This document shows positions 1 through 8,496 of a stretch of 64,000 bases of DNA, piece by piece. A program made the translations under genes and the position numbers. Source of the DNA: JASLQO01 sp002327525 (GTDB lineage Bacteria; Pseudomonadota; Gammaproteobacteria; Pseudomonadales; Azotimanducaceae). The stretch's first letter is position 1. Each line of letters begins with the position of its first letter. A model generated the notes under the pieces. The model was given only the letters and a program-made list of their open reading frames with translations, made no database searches and was not told where the DNA came from. The stretch is from the NCBI GenBank assembly GCA_030744435.1, contig JASLQO010000018.1, positions 124,001-188,000 of the forward strand. Reading direction: 5' to 3'.

Positions 1-140
1 TCTCCCGCGACGGGGCAACCGTTGCGGTAACGCACATGGTGAACGGTCCGCCAGAGGATGCGCTGGTTACACTCGTCGGCGAGGTACCCGAGTCCACGGC
101 GCGCCGCATCGCCGAATCTATTTACTTCAGGGCGCAGTAG
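1..140 (+). CDS. rseB: RseB/MucB sigma-E regulator, C-terminal end (partial)
   Basis: The gene enters from the left edge; the frame is open from base 3 and stops with TAG at 138-140. The visible 45 residues include VTLVGEVP followed by TARRIAESI, which resembles the C-terminal end of RseB (MucB), the periplasmic protein that binds the anti-sigma factor RseA and tunes release of sigma-E. The call rests on this short stretch and on the neighbours: an RseC-like gene starts on the last base of the stop codon and a MucD protease follows, as in Pseudomonas-type rpoE-mucABCD operons. rpoE and rseA would be expected to the left of the window. Confidence 0.6.
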   Translation, partial: SRDGATVAVTHMVNGPPEDALVTLVGEVPESTARRIAESIYFRAQ

Positions 141-481
141 TGGTGGGGTGTGTAGGCTGCCGTAGCTGCGCCGCCGTGCCGGGGTCGGGCGAGACAGATC
201 GTTTCGATGTGCACTTGAGCATATCAAAGAGCGGTCTGACCCGGGCCACGCTCGTCTGCTTCGGGTTTCCGGTACTGGTGCTGATTCTGGCGGCGGCGAT
301 GGTGGATTATGGAATTTCAGCAGGAACGGTGGCGGGCGCTCTCTGCGCCGCTTACGGTGGGTTTGGGCTGTTGTGGGTGGCAGGGGGGCGAGATCGCGTC
401 GAGCGATGGGTGACGCCGCCGGAACAGCATTTTTCGACAGTGCGAATAGAGCAAGTACGAAGGCAGGAAGTTCATGACTAA
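140..481 (+). CDS. rseC: RseC/MucC-like inner-membrane protein, short form
   Basis: A 113-residue protein starting at a GTG that overlaps the rseB stop codon. It opens with three closely spaced cysteines (Cys4, Cys7, Cys10), then a short soluble stretch, then two hydrophobic segments at about residues 37-55 and 61-81, and ends in a charged tail. This is the layout of RseC/MucC (SoxR-reducing system RseC family), a small inner-membrane protein of the sigma-E operon that has been linked to redox functions. Family members are usually about 150 residues; here roughly 40 N-terminal residues before the Cys cluster are absent, and no other start lies upstream in frame within the window. The stop overlaps the start of mucD. 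Confidence 0.65.
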   Translation: MVGCVGCRSCAAVPGSGETDRFDVHLSISKSGLTRATLVCFGFPVLVLILAAAMVDYGISAGTVAGALCAAYGGFGLLWVAGGRDRVERWVTPPEQHFSTVRIEQVRRQEVHD

Positions 482-1853
482 GACAAGTTCGATCGTCCCT
501 TGGTTGACGGCCGCAATGTTTGCGGTGCTGACGAGTGTGACTCACGCGGCTGATTTGCCGGATTTCACTGAGTTGGTGGAGGACAATGCACCAGCGGTAG
601 TGAATATCAGTACCGAAAGACGCGTGGAGCGACGTCGCGGCGACGATATCGAAGAATTTTTTCGTCGCTTCCGTGGCCCTGGCGGGCGTGGAAATTACGT
701 GCCGCCGCGTTCACTCGGATCCGGTTTCATCATCAGTCGGGATGGATACATTCTGACCAACAACCATGTCGTTGATCAGGCGGATGAGATCCTGGTGCGC
801 CTCAACGACCGACGCCAGTTCGTTGCGCAAGTGATCGGGGCCGACAAGCGCTCCGACCTCGCGCTGATCAAGGTCGACGCGAATGATCTGCCGACGGTGC
901 AGATGGGCGACTCGGAGAACCTTAAGGTAGGTGAGTGGGTTCTGGCCATCGGCTCGCCATTCGGATTCGATTACTCCGTGACTGCGGGTATCGTCAGCGC
1001 CAAGGGCCGTAGTCTGCCGACGGATCAGGGTGAGAATTACGTCCCGTTCATCCAGACCGATGTCGCCATCAATCCAGGCAACTCCGGGGGGCCGCTGTTC
1101 GGGCTCGATGGCCAGGTGGTCGGTATCAATTCTCAAATCTACTCCAACTCAGGTGGTTTCATGGGGGTGTCGTTCGCTATTCCCATCGATGTGGCGATGG
1201 AAGTTGTCGAGCAACTCAAGGAAACCGGGCGGGTTTCCCGGGGCTGGCTGGGTGTCATGATTCAGGAGGTCAATCGCGACCTCGCCGAGAGTTTCGGACT
1301 CGAGAAGCCGCATGGCGCGTTGGTTAGTCAGGTGGTGGACAACTCTCCGGCCGAGGCGGGGGGAATACTTGCGGGCGACATCATCATCGCTTTCAACGGG
1401 CGAGAGATAGAGCGTTCCTCCGAGCTGCCGCACTATGTTGGCCGGGCACTAGCCGGCAAGGAGGCGGAACTCGAGATCGTGCGAGAGGGCAAGCGCATCA
1501 GACTGGATGTGGAGATCGGTGAGTTGCCGGATCTCGACGGCCGTCCGGTAGCCAGTCGCGGGGGCTCCGCAGTTGCACCCTCGGTCATCGGGCTCGGGGT
1601 GGAAAATCTGAGCGACGCACATCGTGAGCGTTTGGGTATCGACGGTGGTGTGCGCGTCGTGCAGTCGGAGGGTCCGGCGGAGGATGCCGGAATACGGGCG
1701 GGGGATGTGATTACGCGCCTGAACAACACACCTGTCGCCGACACCGATGATTTTGGCCGTGTGGTGGAGAGCCTGCCGGCGGGAAGCCTGGTCCCGGTAC
1801 TGGTGATTCGCGGCGAGACGCCCACCTTCCTGCCGTTGCGGGTGCCGGAGTAG
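474..1853 (+). CDS. mucD: Periplasmic serine protease of the DegP/MucD family
   Basis: 459 residues with a signal peptide (residues 1-25, ending THAA). The trypsin-like domain carries the catalytic triad His98 (in TNNHVV), Asp128 (SDLALIKV) and Ser204 (GNSGGPL). Two PDZ domains follow, at about residues 255-345 and 365-455. This is the HtrA/DegP plan; the protein degrades or refolds damaged envelope proteins in the periplasm and in Pseudomonas restrains the sigma-E (AlgU) response. The ATG overlaps the end of rseC and has AGGA a few bases upstream. The position directly after rseB-rseC favours the MucD name over DegS, because there is a cleavable signal peptide and a second PDZ domain. Confidence 0.93.
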   Translation: MTKTSSIVPWLTAAMFAVLTSVTHAADLPDFTELVEDNAPAVVNISTERRVERRRGDDIEEFFRRFRGPGGRGNYVPPRSLGSGFIISRDGYILTNNHVVDQADEILVRLNDRRQFVAQVIGADKRSDLALIKVDANDLPTVQMGDSENLKVGEWVLAIGSPFGFDYSVTAGIVSAKGRSLPTDQGENYVPFIQTDVAINPGNSGGPLFGLDGQVVGINSQIYSNSGGFMGVSFAIPIDVAMEVVEQLKETGRVSRGWLGVMIQEVNRDLAESFGLEKPHGALVSQVVDNSPAEAGGILAGDIIIAFNGREIERSSELPHYVGRALAGKEAELEIVREGKRIRLDVEIGELPDLDGRPVASRGGSAVAPSVIGLGVENLSDAHRERLGIDGGVRVVQSEGPAEDAGIRAGDVITRLNNTPVADTDDFGRVVESLPAGSLVPVLVIRGETPTFLPLRVPE

Positions 1854-1863
1854 CACGTGTAGT

Positions 1864-1900
1864 TTTGGGTGGGTTTGGCTTAAACTCGCGCCCGCCCAAA
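1864..1900 (+). other. Inverted repeat between mucD and lepA
   Basis: TTTGGGTGGG at 1864-1873 pairs with CCCGCCCAAA at 1891-1900 with one G-T wobble, separated by 17 bases. The hairpin lies just upstream of the lepA GTG start and is not followed by a T-run, so it could be a weak terminator for the rse-mucD operon or an mRNA structure near the lepA start. Confidence 0.35.
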
Positions 1901-1916
1901 CATCTGCCCGGATTTC

Positions 1917-3710
1917 GTGTCCCAAATCGAGCACATACGTAACTTTTCCATCATTGCGCACATCGATCACGGCAAGTCGACCCTGGCGGATCGTCTGATA
2001 CAGCTTTGTGGCGGGTTGTCGGAGCGCGAGATGGCCGCGCAGGTGCTCGATTCCATGGATCTTGAGCGAGAACGCGGCATCACCATCAAGGCACAGAGTG
2101 TGACGCTCGACTATGAGGCGAGCGGTGGCGAGTGCTACCAACTAAATTTCATCGACACGCCGGGACACGTGGATTTCAGTTACGAGGTATCGCGATCACT
2201 CGCGGCCTGTGAGGGTGCATTGTTGGTTGTCGATGCTGTGCAGGGAGTCGAAGCGCAGTCGGTAGCCAATTGCTACACGGCCATCGAGCAGGGGCTCGAA
2301 GTGCTCCCCGTGCTCAACAAAATCGATCTGCCGCAGGCGGAACCCGAGCGTGTAGCCACGGAAATCGAAGACATCATAGGCATTGCGACGCACGATGTGC
2401 TGTGTGTCAGCGCGAAGACCGGCGAAGGCGTACCGGCACTGCTCGAGCGCCTGGTGCACGCCATTCCGGCCCCCGCTGGAGATCCCGACGGTGACCTTCA
2501 GGCTCTCATCATCGATTCGTGGTTCGACAACTACCTCGGCATCGTCTCGCTGGTGCGCGTGGTGGCGGGACGTGTTGTCAAAGGCGAGAAGATCGTCGTC
2601 AAGTCGAGCGGTAAAACGCATATGGTGGATGACGTGGGATGCTTCACTCCAAAGCAGGAATCCAGGGCCGTGCTCAATGCCGGTGAAGTGGGTTACGTTG
2701 TGGCCGGTATCAAGGACATCCGAGGCGCGCCGGTAGGGGACACCATCGTCTCGGCACGTGCGCCCGAGGTCAATCAGCTCCCGGGTTTCGCTGAGGTCAA
2801 ACCACAGGTGTTTGCCGGTCTCTTTCCGGTGAATTCAGAGGACTTCGAAGATTTTCGCGATGCGTTGGCTAAACTCACTCTCAACGACGCATCGCTGTTT
2901 TACGAGCCGGAGTCATCCGATGCACTCGGATTCGGTTTTCGCTGCGGATTCCTCGGCATGCTTCACATGGAGATCATCCAGGAACGGCTCGAGCGCGAGT
3001 ATGGACTGGACCTGATCACGTCCGCACCCACAGTCGTCTACCAGATCGTGCAGGGTGACGGTGAAGTCATCCTCGTAGACAATCCTTCGCATCTGCCTGC
3101 CAACTACGAGGAAATGCGCGAACCGATAGCGGACGTGCAGATCCTCACGCCGCAGGAGTATGTGGGCAACGTCATCAGCCTTTGCGTGGAACGGCGTGGC
3201 ACGCAGAAGAACATGCAGTTCTCGGCGGGACAGGTGTCGATGACCTGGACGATGCCCATGAACGAAGTGGTTATGGACTTCTTCGATCGTTTGAAATCGA
3301 TTAGCCGTGGATTCGCATCACTCGACTACGGTTTTCGAGAGTTTGTAGCCGCGAATCTTGTCAAGCTCGACATCCTCATCAACGGTGAGAAAGTGGATGC
3401 GCTCGCAACCATCGTCCATCGGGATCATGCGCAGCAGCGGGGGCGACAGCTGGCGGAAAAGATGAAAGAGCTGATACCGAGGCAACTGTTCGATGTTGCG
3501 ATCCAGGCAGCCATCGGCGGCCAGATCATCGCCCGCCAGACTGTGAAGGCGCTTCGCAAGAATGTAACCGCGAAATGCTACGGTGGGGACGTGACGCGCA
3601 AGAAGAAGCTGCTGGAAAAACAGAAGGCAGGGAAAAAGAGGATGAAGCAACTGGGAAAGGTGGAGATTCCCCAGGAAGCGTTTCTCGCGGCACTCAAGGT
3701 GGAGCGCTGA
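1917..3710 (+). CDS. lepA: Elongation factor 4 (LepA), ribosomal GTPase
   Basis: 597 residues, the normal length for LepA. The GTPase motifs are plain: P-loop AHIDHGKST at residues 14-22, DTPGH at 80-84 and NKID at 134-137. EF-Tu/EF-G-like domains and the basic LepA-specific C-terminal domain (Lys-rich from about residue 555) follow. LepA acts on the ribosome, affecting 30S assembly and translation under ionic stress. The start is GTG at 1917, giving the usual N-terminus with few residues before [13 protein letters not shown]. Its stop overlaps the ATG of lepB by one base (TGATG), the standard lepA-lepB operon pair. Confidence 0.97.
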   Translation: MSQIEHIRNFSIIAHIDHGKSTLADRLIQLCGGLSEREMAAQVLDSMDLERERGITIKAQSVTLDYEASGGECYQLNFIDTPGHVDFSYEVSRSLAACEGALLVVDAVQGVEAQSVANCYTAIEQGLEVLPVLNKIDLPQAEPERVATEIEDIIGIATHDVLCVSAKTGEGVPALLERLVHAIPAPAGDPDGDLQALIIDSWFDNYLGIVSLVRVVAGRVVKGEKIVVKSSGKTHMVDDVGCFTPKQESRAVLNAGEVGYVVAGIKDIRGAPVGDTIVSARAPEVNQLPGFAEVKPQVFAGLFPVNSEDFEDFRDALAKLTLNDASLFYEPESSDALGFGFRCGFLGMLHMEIIQERLEREYGLDLITSAPTVVYQIVQGDGEVILVDNPSHLPANYEEMREPIADVQILTPQEYVGNVISLCVERRGTQKNMQFSAGQVSMTWTMPMNEVVMDFFDRLKSISRGFASLDYGFREFVAANLVKLDILINGEKVDALATIVHRDHAQQRGRQLAEKMKELIPRQLFDVAIQAAIGGQIIARQTVKALRKNVTAKCYGGDVTRKKKLLEKQKAGKKRMKQLGKVEIPQEAFLAALKVER

Positions 3711-4504
3711 TGGACATCGACTTTCCGTTCGTATTGACCTGGGCAGTACTTATCACCGGCGCCATTTGGCTGCTTGACGCTGTCGTACTGAAGCGGCGGC
3801 GCGAGGAAACGGGGAAAGATCCCGAGTCCGAACCAGTCGTTGTGGAGTATGCACGTTCATTTTTCCCGGTGTTGCTGCTCGTACTGGTGTTGCGAAGCTT
3901 CCTCGCCGAACCCTACCAGATTCCTTCCGAGTCGATGGTGCCCACGCTCGAGGTGGGAGACTTCATTCTGGTGAACAAATACGCCTACGGCATAAGGCTG
4001 CCGGTGATCGGGACCAAGATCATCGATATAGGCGACCCCCAGCGCGGCGACATCATGGTGTTCATCCCGCCGGGCGATGACCGCTACTTCATCAAACGCG
4101 TGATCGGTCTGCCGGGGGATAAGATTTCATATCGGGACAAGGTGCTGTTCATCAATGGCGAGCGACTGGAGTACCAGTTCGTCGAGCGTCTTTTCGAGGC
4201 TCATGGCAGCGGCGCCCTGGAGGTGCTGGTTTACGATGAGACCATTGGCGATGTGATGCATCGTATACACCGATACCCGATCAGAAAAGACCGGGTCCGT
4301 TCGTGGGTGGTGCCCGAAGATTCTTACTTCATGATGGGTGACAATCGGGATCGCAGTGCCGACAGCCGGGAGTGGGGTGTGGCCTCGGAACAGAAAGTCG
4401 TCGGTAAGGCGGTGGCCATCTGGGTACACAAGGATCCGGGCTTCAACTGGCCGACATTTGATCGAAACCAGTGGTTTTATCAGGATAGCGAAGATTCCCA
4501 ATGA
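3710..4504 (+). CDS. lepB: Signal peptidase I
   Basis: 264 residues from the ATG that overlaps the lepA stop. Two N-terminal membrane segments (about residues 7-25 and 49-64) anchor the periplasmic catalytic domain. The Ser/Lys dyad is Ser75 in PSESMVPTL and Lys129 in YFIKRVIGLPGD; box E appears as GDNRDRSADSR near residues 206-216. The enzyme removes signal peptides from exported proteins at the outer face of the inner membrane. The open frame extends further upstream inside lepA, but the membrane segment and the stop/start overlap fix the start at 3710. Confidence 0.96.
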   Translation: MDIDFPFVLTWAVLITGAIWLLDAVVLKRRREETGKDPESEPVVVEYARSFFPVLLLVLVLRSFLAEPYQIPSESMVPTLEVGDFILVNKYAYGIRLPVIGTKIIDIGDPQRGDIMVFIPPGDDRYFIKRVIGLPGDKISYRDKVLFINGERLEYQFVERLFEAHGSGALEVLVYDETIGDVMHRIHRYPIRKDRVRSWVVPEDSYFMMGDNRDRSADSREWGVASEQKVVGKAVAIWVHKDPGFNWPTFDRNQWFYQDSEDSQ

Positions 4505-4514
4505 TGAGGACGCG

Positions 4515-4880
4515 ATGACGGCAGCGAAACAACGTGGCATGGCCCTGATGGTATGGCTGTTAGTCGCCACTCTGATCGCGAGTGTGGTCATGCTGGTGTT
4601 GAGGCTTGGGCCGCACTACCTGGATTTTCGCACTATTCAGATGGTGATGAACAGACTTCCGGCATCCGAAGTGCATCTGATGACGACCGAAGATATCCGG
4701 AATCTCCTAAAAAAGGGCTTCAAAATAAACAATATCCGCGATCTGAATCTGCGCACAGCGGTCACCGTGGAGCGCACCAAGGAAGAGACGGTGTTGATGG
4801 TGGACTACGAGCAGCGCGAGCCGTTGATCTTCAATGTCGACGTTGTGCTCGTGTTCAAAGAGAACTTCGTCTTCGATTAG
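4515..4880 (+). CDS. DUF4845 family membrane protein
   Basis: 121 residues starting at ATG 4515, ten bases after the lepB stop. A single hydrophobic segment at about residues 10-31 is followed by a roughly 90-residue soluble domain. The small membrane protein placed between lepB and rnc in Pseudomonas and many gammaproteobacteria belongs to the DUF4845 family, and this one has the same place, size and plan. No function is established; the position in the lepA-lepB-rnc-era operon suggests a role at the membrane next to protein export, but that is only context. Confidence 0.75.
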   Translation: MTAAKQRGMALMVWLLVATLIASVVMLVLRLGPHYLDFRTIQMVMNRLPASEVHLMTTEDIRNLLKKGFKINNIRDLNLRTAVTVERTKEETVLMVDYEQREPLIFNVDVVLVFKENFVFD

Positions 4881-4889
4881 TCGTGACCA

Positions 4890-5567
4890 GTGGCTAGATC
4901 CTACGAGTGCCTCGAGACTGCTCTGGCGTACCAGTTTGCCGACCAGAGTCTGCTGCGCCGGGCGCTGACCCACAAGAGTGCATCGGCGAAACACAACGAG
5001 CGGCTGGAGTTCCTGGGTGATGCGGTGCTTGGGTATGTCGTGGCGGACTACCTCCATGGTGAGTACCCGGACCAGGCCGAGGACCTGCTCACGCTCCTGC
5101 GGGCATCGCTGGTGAGAGGAACCACGCTGGCGGAGGTTGCCCGCGAGATCGATCTGGGTGCGGTGCTCAACCTCGGCACTGGTGCGCGCAAGAGTGGCGG
5201 ACATCACAACATGGCGTTGCTCGCCAATGCGCTCGAGGCGGTGATCGGCGCCGTACACCAAGACGGTGGGATCGGGGCGGCGAGAGCCGTCGTCGTGCAT
5301 CTCCTCGGCTCGAGATTCACCGCAGCCCAGGGTGCCGAGATCAAAGATACGAAGACGCGTTTGCAGGAATGGCTGCAGGCGCGTAAACATGAGTTGCCCG
5401 TTTACCAGATCGAGCGTACTGAGGGACAGGATCACGAGCGGCGCTTTTTCGTCAGCTGTGTGGTTGCAGAACTGGATATACGCGGTGAGGGGATTGGGAG
5501 CAGTCGCAAGGAGGCCGAGAAGGTGGCGGCTCGTGCGGTTCTCGACCGGCTCGAGAGCGAGGGATGA
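4890..5567 (+). CDS. rnc: Ribonuclease III
   Basis: 225 residues, an N-terminal RNase III domain (1-150) and a C-terminal double-stranded RNA binding domain (about 155-222, ending in GSSRKEAEKVAA). It cleaves rRNA precursors and structured mRNAs. The signature NERLEFLGD is at residues 36-44, giving metal/catalytic residues Glu37, Glu40, Asp44; Glu64 and Glu116 match Escherichia coli Glu65 and Glu117. The residue matching E. coli Asp114 is Asn113 (codon AAT at 5226-5228), an unusual change at the metal site. The GTG start follows the DUF4845 gene by nine bases; era follows with a four-base gap. Confidence 0.93.
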   Translation: MARSYECLETALAYQFADQSLLRRALTHKSASAKHNERLEFLGDAVLGYVVADYLHGEYPDQAEDLLTLLRASLVRGTTLAEVAREIDLGAVLNLGTGARKSGGHHNMALLANALEAVIGAVHQDGGIGAARAVVVHLLGSRFTAAQGAEIKDTKTRLQEWLQARKHELPVYQIERTEGQDHERRFFVSCVVAELDIRGEGIGSSRKEAEKVAARAVLDRLESEG

Positions 5568-5571
5568 GATC

Positions 5572-6453
5572 ATGACACACTGTGGCTACATTGCGTTGGT
5601 TGGGAGGCCGAATGTGGGCAAATCCACGCTGCTCAACCACGTGCTGCGCCAGAAGATCACCATTACATCGCGAAAGCCTCAGACCACGCGGCACAATCTT
5701 CTGGGTGTCGACACGGAAGCTGCCAGGCAGGCCATTTACGTGGACACGCCCGGTATACACGACGACACAGGGCGCAAGATCAATCAGTACATGGTACGCA
5801 GCGCCACCTCAGTGCTCGCCGATGTGGACCTGGTGGTGATGCTCATTGATCGTGGTGTGTGGACGGAACAGGACGACCTGGTTGTGAGTCACGTACGGCG
5901 CAGCGGTAAGCGCGCATTCGCCGTGATCAACAAGGCAGATCTCGTGCAGGATAAATCCAGACTTCTACCGGTGATGGCACAGCTGGACGAACTCGACCTG
6001 TTCGAGGAAGTCATACCATTGTCGGCACTCAAGAACGAGGGCGTGGAGCTGTTTCGGGAATTGGTATTCGCCAGCCTTCCCGAGAATCCACACCTGTTTC
6101 CCGATGACCAGATCACCGATCAGAACGAACGCTTTCTGGTTTCGGAAATCATCCGTGAAAAGCTGATGCGTAGATTGGGTGATGAATTGCCGCACCGTGC
6201 TACCGTGATGATCGAGCGCTTCGATGCGAGCGATGACGTGATTGACATTAACGCGGAGATTTTCGTCGAACGGCAGGGTCAGAAGCGCATCGTCATTGGC
6301 AAAGAGGGCGCGAAACTCAAATCCATTGGCACCGAGGCGCGCAAAGACATAGAGCAGCTTCTCGATGCGCGCGTGATGTTGAATCTGTGGGTGAAGGTAC
6401 GTTCCAATTGGACCGACGACGCAGCCGCGATGCGCCGCTTCGGATATGACTAG
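5572..6453 (+). CDS. era: GTPase Era (16S rRNA maturation, 30S assembly)
   Basis: 293 residues from ATG 5572. GTPase motifs: GRPNVGKS at 11-18, DTPG at 58-61, NKAD at 120-123. The C-terminal KH domain is visible at about residues 205-285 with the GxxG-type loop IGKEGAKLKSIG. Era binds the 3' end of 16S rRNA and couples ribosome assembly to growth and division. It is in the usual rnc-era-recO order; the frame runs open upstream inside rnc, but the first residues before the P-loop fix the start here. Confidence 0.96.
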   Translation: MTHCGYIALVGRPNVGKSTLLNHVLRQKITITSRKPQTTRHNLLGVDTEAARQAIYVDTPGIHDDTGRKINQYMVRSATSVLADVDLVVMLIDRGVWTEQDDLVVSHVRRSGKRAFAVINKADLVQDKSRLLPVMAQLDELDLFEEVIPLSALKNEGVELFRELVFASLPENPHLFPDDQITDQNERFLVSEIIREKLMRRLGDELPHRATVMIERFDASDDVIDINAEIFVERQGQKRIVIGKEGAKLKSIGTEARKDIEQLLDARVMLNLWVKVRSNWTDDAAAMRRFGYD

Positions 6454-6474
6454 AGTGAGGTTCCTTTAGATCCG

Positions 6475-7176
6475 GTGATCAGAAACCGCGTTACCGACGA
6501 ACCGGCCATCGTTCTGCACGTACGCCCCTATCGGGAAACCAGTCTGCTAGTGGACCTGCAGACCGAACACCATGGGCGCGTCGCGGGGGTGGCCCGGGGT
6601 GTTCGGCACGCGCGCCGGGGGCATTGCCTACAGCCTTTTTATGGTGTTTCGGTATCCTGGACCGGGCGTTCGGCGCTGGTCACGCTCACCTCGTTCGAGT
6701 CTAGGCGCAGCGCCTGGTTCACGGGCAACGTGCTGGCGAGTGCCTACTATGCGGTGGAGTTGGTCATGAGACTGACGAGAGAGCACGAGCCGCATGAACG
6801 TCTGTACGAAGCGCTCGAGTGGCTCATGCGCTATCTTGCGGAAGGTCACGAAATGGAAATAGGCCTTCGTCAATTCGAGAGTGTTCTGCTCGAGGAAATC
6901 GGCTACGCCATTGAATTCGATGTCGAGGCCGGGGGAGGCTCTGCCATCAAACCGAACGGAGAATATCGGTTTGAATTCGGAGTCGGTTTCGTTGCCGTGA
7001 GCGGCAGGAGCGGACCAGACGTGATCATGGGCGAGGCCCTGTTGGCGATTGCCAACCGTCAGTGGCAGCGCAGTGATGCACGCAGAGTGGCGCGCCGAAT
7101 CTTCCGACGATCGCTGGAAACGCTCTTGGGCCCCAGACCTCTGCAAAGCCGGCGATTGCTTAGACGTGGCGCGTAG
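6475..7176 (+). CDS. recO: DNA repair protein RecO
   Basis: 233 residues from a GTG start. The N-terminus (AIVLHVRPYRETSLLV) is the characteristic OB-fold start of RecO, and the rest is a helical domain. RecO loads RecA on gapped single-stranded DNA together with RecR. It lies after era as in most gammaproteobacteria. The end overlaps the next gene by 11 bases. The pdxJ-acpS genes that often follow recO are not present. Confidence 0.9.
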   Translation: MIRNRVTDEPAIVLHVRPYRETSLLVDLQTEHHGRVAGVARGVRHARRGHCLQPFYGVSVSWTGRSALVTLTSFESRRSAWFTGNVLASAYYAVELVMRLTREHEPHERLYEALEWLMRYLAEGHEMEIGLRQFESVLLEEIGYAIEFDVEAGGGSAIKPNGEYRFEFGVGFVAVSGRSGPDVIMGEALLAIANRQWQRSDARRVARRIFRRSLETLLGPRPLQSRRLLRRGA

Positions 7177-8467
7177 GAAAGCACCTCGCGAGATCGAGGT
7201 TCTGATCGCTGGCCTTGATGCAGATGGCCGGGGAGTCGGTGAGATGTGGGAGCGCACCGTTCGTATTAAAAATGCGCTGCCGGGAGAGCAGGTACGTGCG
7301 CGTGTGTTGAAACGTCGCCGCGGTGAATGGCTCGGTGAGGCCTACGAGGTAGAACGGCCGCATCCATGTCGGCAGCGTACCCCATGCGAGTACTATCCAC
7401 GCTGCGGTGGCTGTGTTCTGCAGCACATGCGCCCCGGGCAGCAACTGCTGCACAAACAGGGTGAAGTGCTCGCCTGTCTCGAATCGGAGGGGATAGCGGC
7501 AGCCGAGCTGCTGCCACCGGTATCTGATGCCCAGTTTAGCTACCGTACAAAGGCCAGGCTCGGTGTACGTGTAGTGGGCGCAAATGTGATGGTCGGGTTT
7601 CGTGAAACCCTGAGCAACCGGGTGACCAGGATGACGGCCTGTCTGAATCTCACACCCGCATTGTCGGCTCTGATCGAACCTTTGCGCGAGCTGGTGGACG
7701 CACTTTCGGTACGCGAACGTATTCCGCAGATTGAGATTGCACAGGGAAGTTCGCATCGGGCAATTGTCGTGCGTCACCTCGATCCTTTGGCGGAAGGGGA
7801 CATCCGCGCTCTCGTGGCATTTGCACGGCGCAATCGCATTGCTGTGTGGAGTCAGGGAGGCGGGCCGGATACGCAGACCTTGCTGCACGGGCAGGAGTTG
7901 ATGACGTACCAGAATGCGGATTTTGGTCTCACGCTGTGTTTCCGTCCCACCGAGTTCACTCAGGTGAATGAGGGCATCAACGTCAAGCTGGTGCGCCATG
8001 CCGTGGCGGCGCTCGATGTACAGGCAGGCGATCGCGTGCTGGATCTATTTTGTGGCATCGGTAACTTCTCACTGGCGCTGGCGCGTAGCGGCGCCACTGT
8101 CGTCGGCGTGGAAGGTAGCGATGCTGCGGTGCGCAGAGCGAGGCAAAATGCAGGCTTCAACGGGGTTGCCGGTTCGTGTGAGTTTCATCTGCTGGATCTG
8201 TATGATGCCGAGCCATTGAAAGGGATGAACGCGAATCTGTTGCTGGTCGATCCGCCGCGCAGTGGCGTGGGTCCGTTGATGGAAGATTGGGTGACTTGCG
8301 ATATACGGCGCATTGTGTACGTGTCCTGTAATCCACGAACGTTTGCTACGGATGCCAAACGCCTGCAGGTGCTGGGATTCTCCCTGCGCAGGATCCGTGT
8401 GTATGACATGTTTCCGAACACGGCGCACGTCGAAACGATGGGCGTGTTCGACAGGTCTTCCGTTTGA
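7166..8467 (+). CDS. rlmD: 23S rRNA (uracil-1939-C5) methyltransferase
   Basis: 433 residues from GTG 7166, the same length as E. coli RlmD (RumA). The TRAM domain is at the N-terminus, and the iron-sulfur cysteines are Cys74, Cys80 and Cys83 (C-x5-C-x2-C), with a fourth in MTACLNL. The SAM-binding motif is LDLFCGIGNFSLAL, and the nucleophile is Cys388 in YVSCNPRTF. The enzyme makes m5U1939 in 23S rRNA. Start choice: the GTG lies inside the end of recO and gives the family-typical N-terminus. relA follows, the same pairing as in E. coli. Confidence 0.94.
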   Translation: MARRKAPREIEVLIAGLDADGRGVGEMWERTVRIKNALPGEQVRARVLKRRRGEWLGEAYEVERPHPCRQRTPCEYYPRCGGCVLQHMRPGQQLLHKQGEVLACLESEGIAAAELLPPVSDAQFSYRTKARLGVRVVGANVMVGFRETLSNRVTRMTACLNLTPALSALIEPLRELVDALSVRERIPQIEIAQGSSHRAIVVRHLDPLAEGDIRALVAFARRNRIAVWSQGGGPDTQTLLHGQELMTYQNADFGLTLCFRPTEFTQVNEGINVKLVRHAVAALDVQAGDRVLDLFCGIGNFSLALARSGATVVGVEGSDAAVRRARQNAGFNGVAGSCEFHLLDLYDAEPLKGMNANLLLVDPPRSGVGPLMEDWVTCDIRRIVYVSCNPRTFATDAKRLQVLGFSLRRIRVYDMFPNTAHVETMGVFDRSSV

Positions 8468-8496
8468 ACGCTGGGCGGACATAGGACGGCTTTTTC

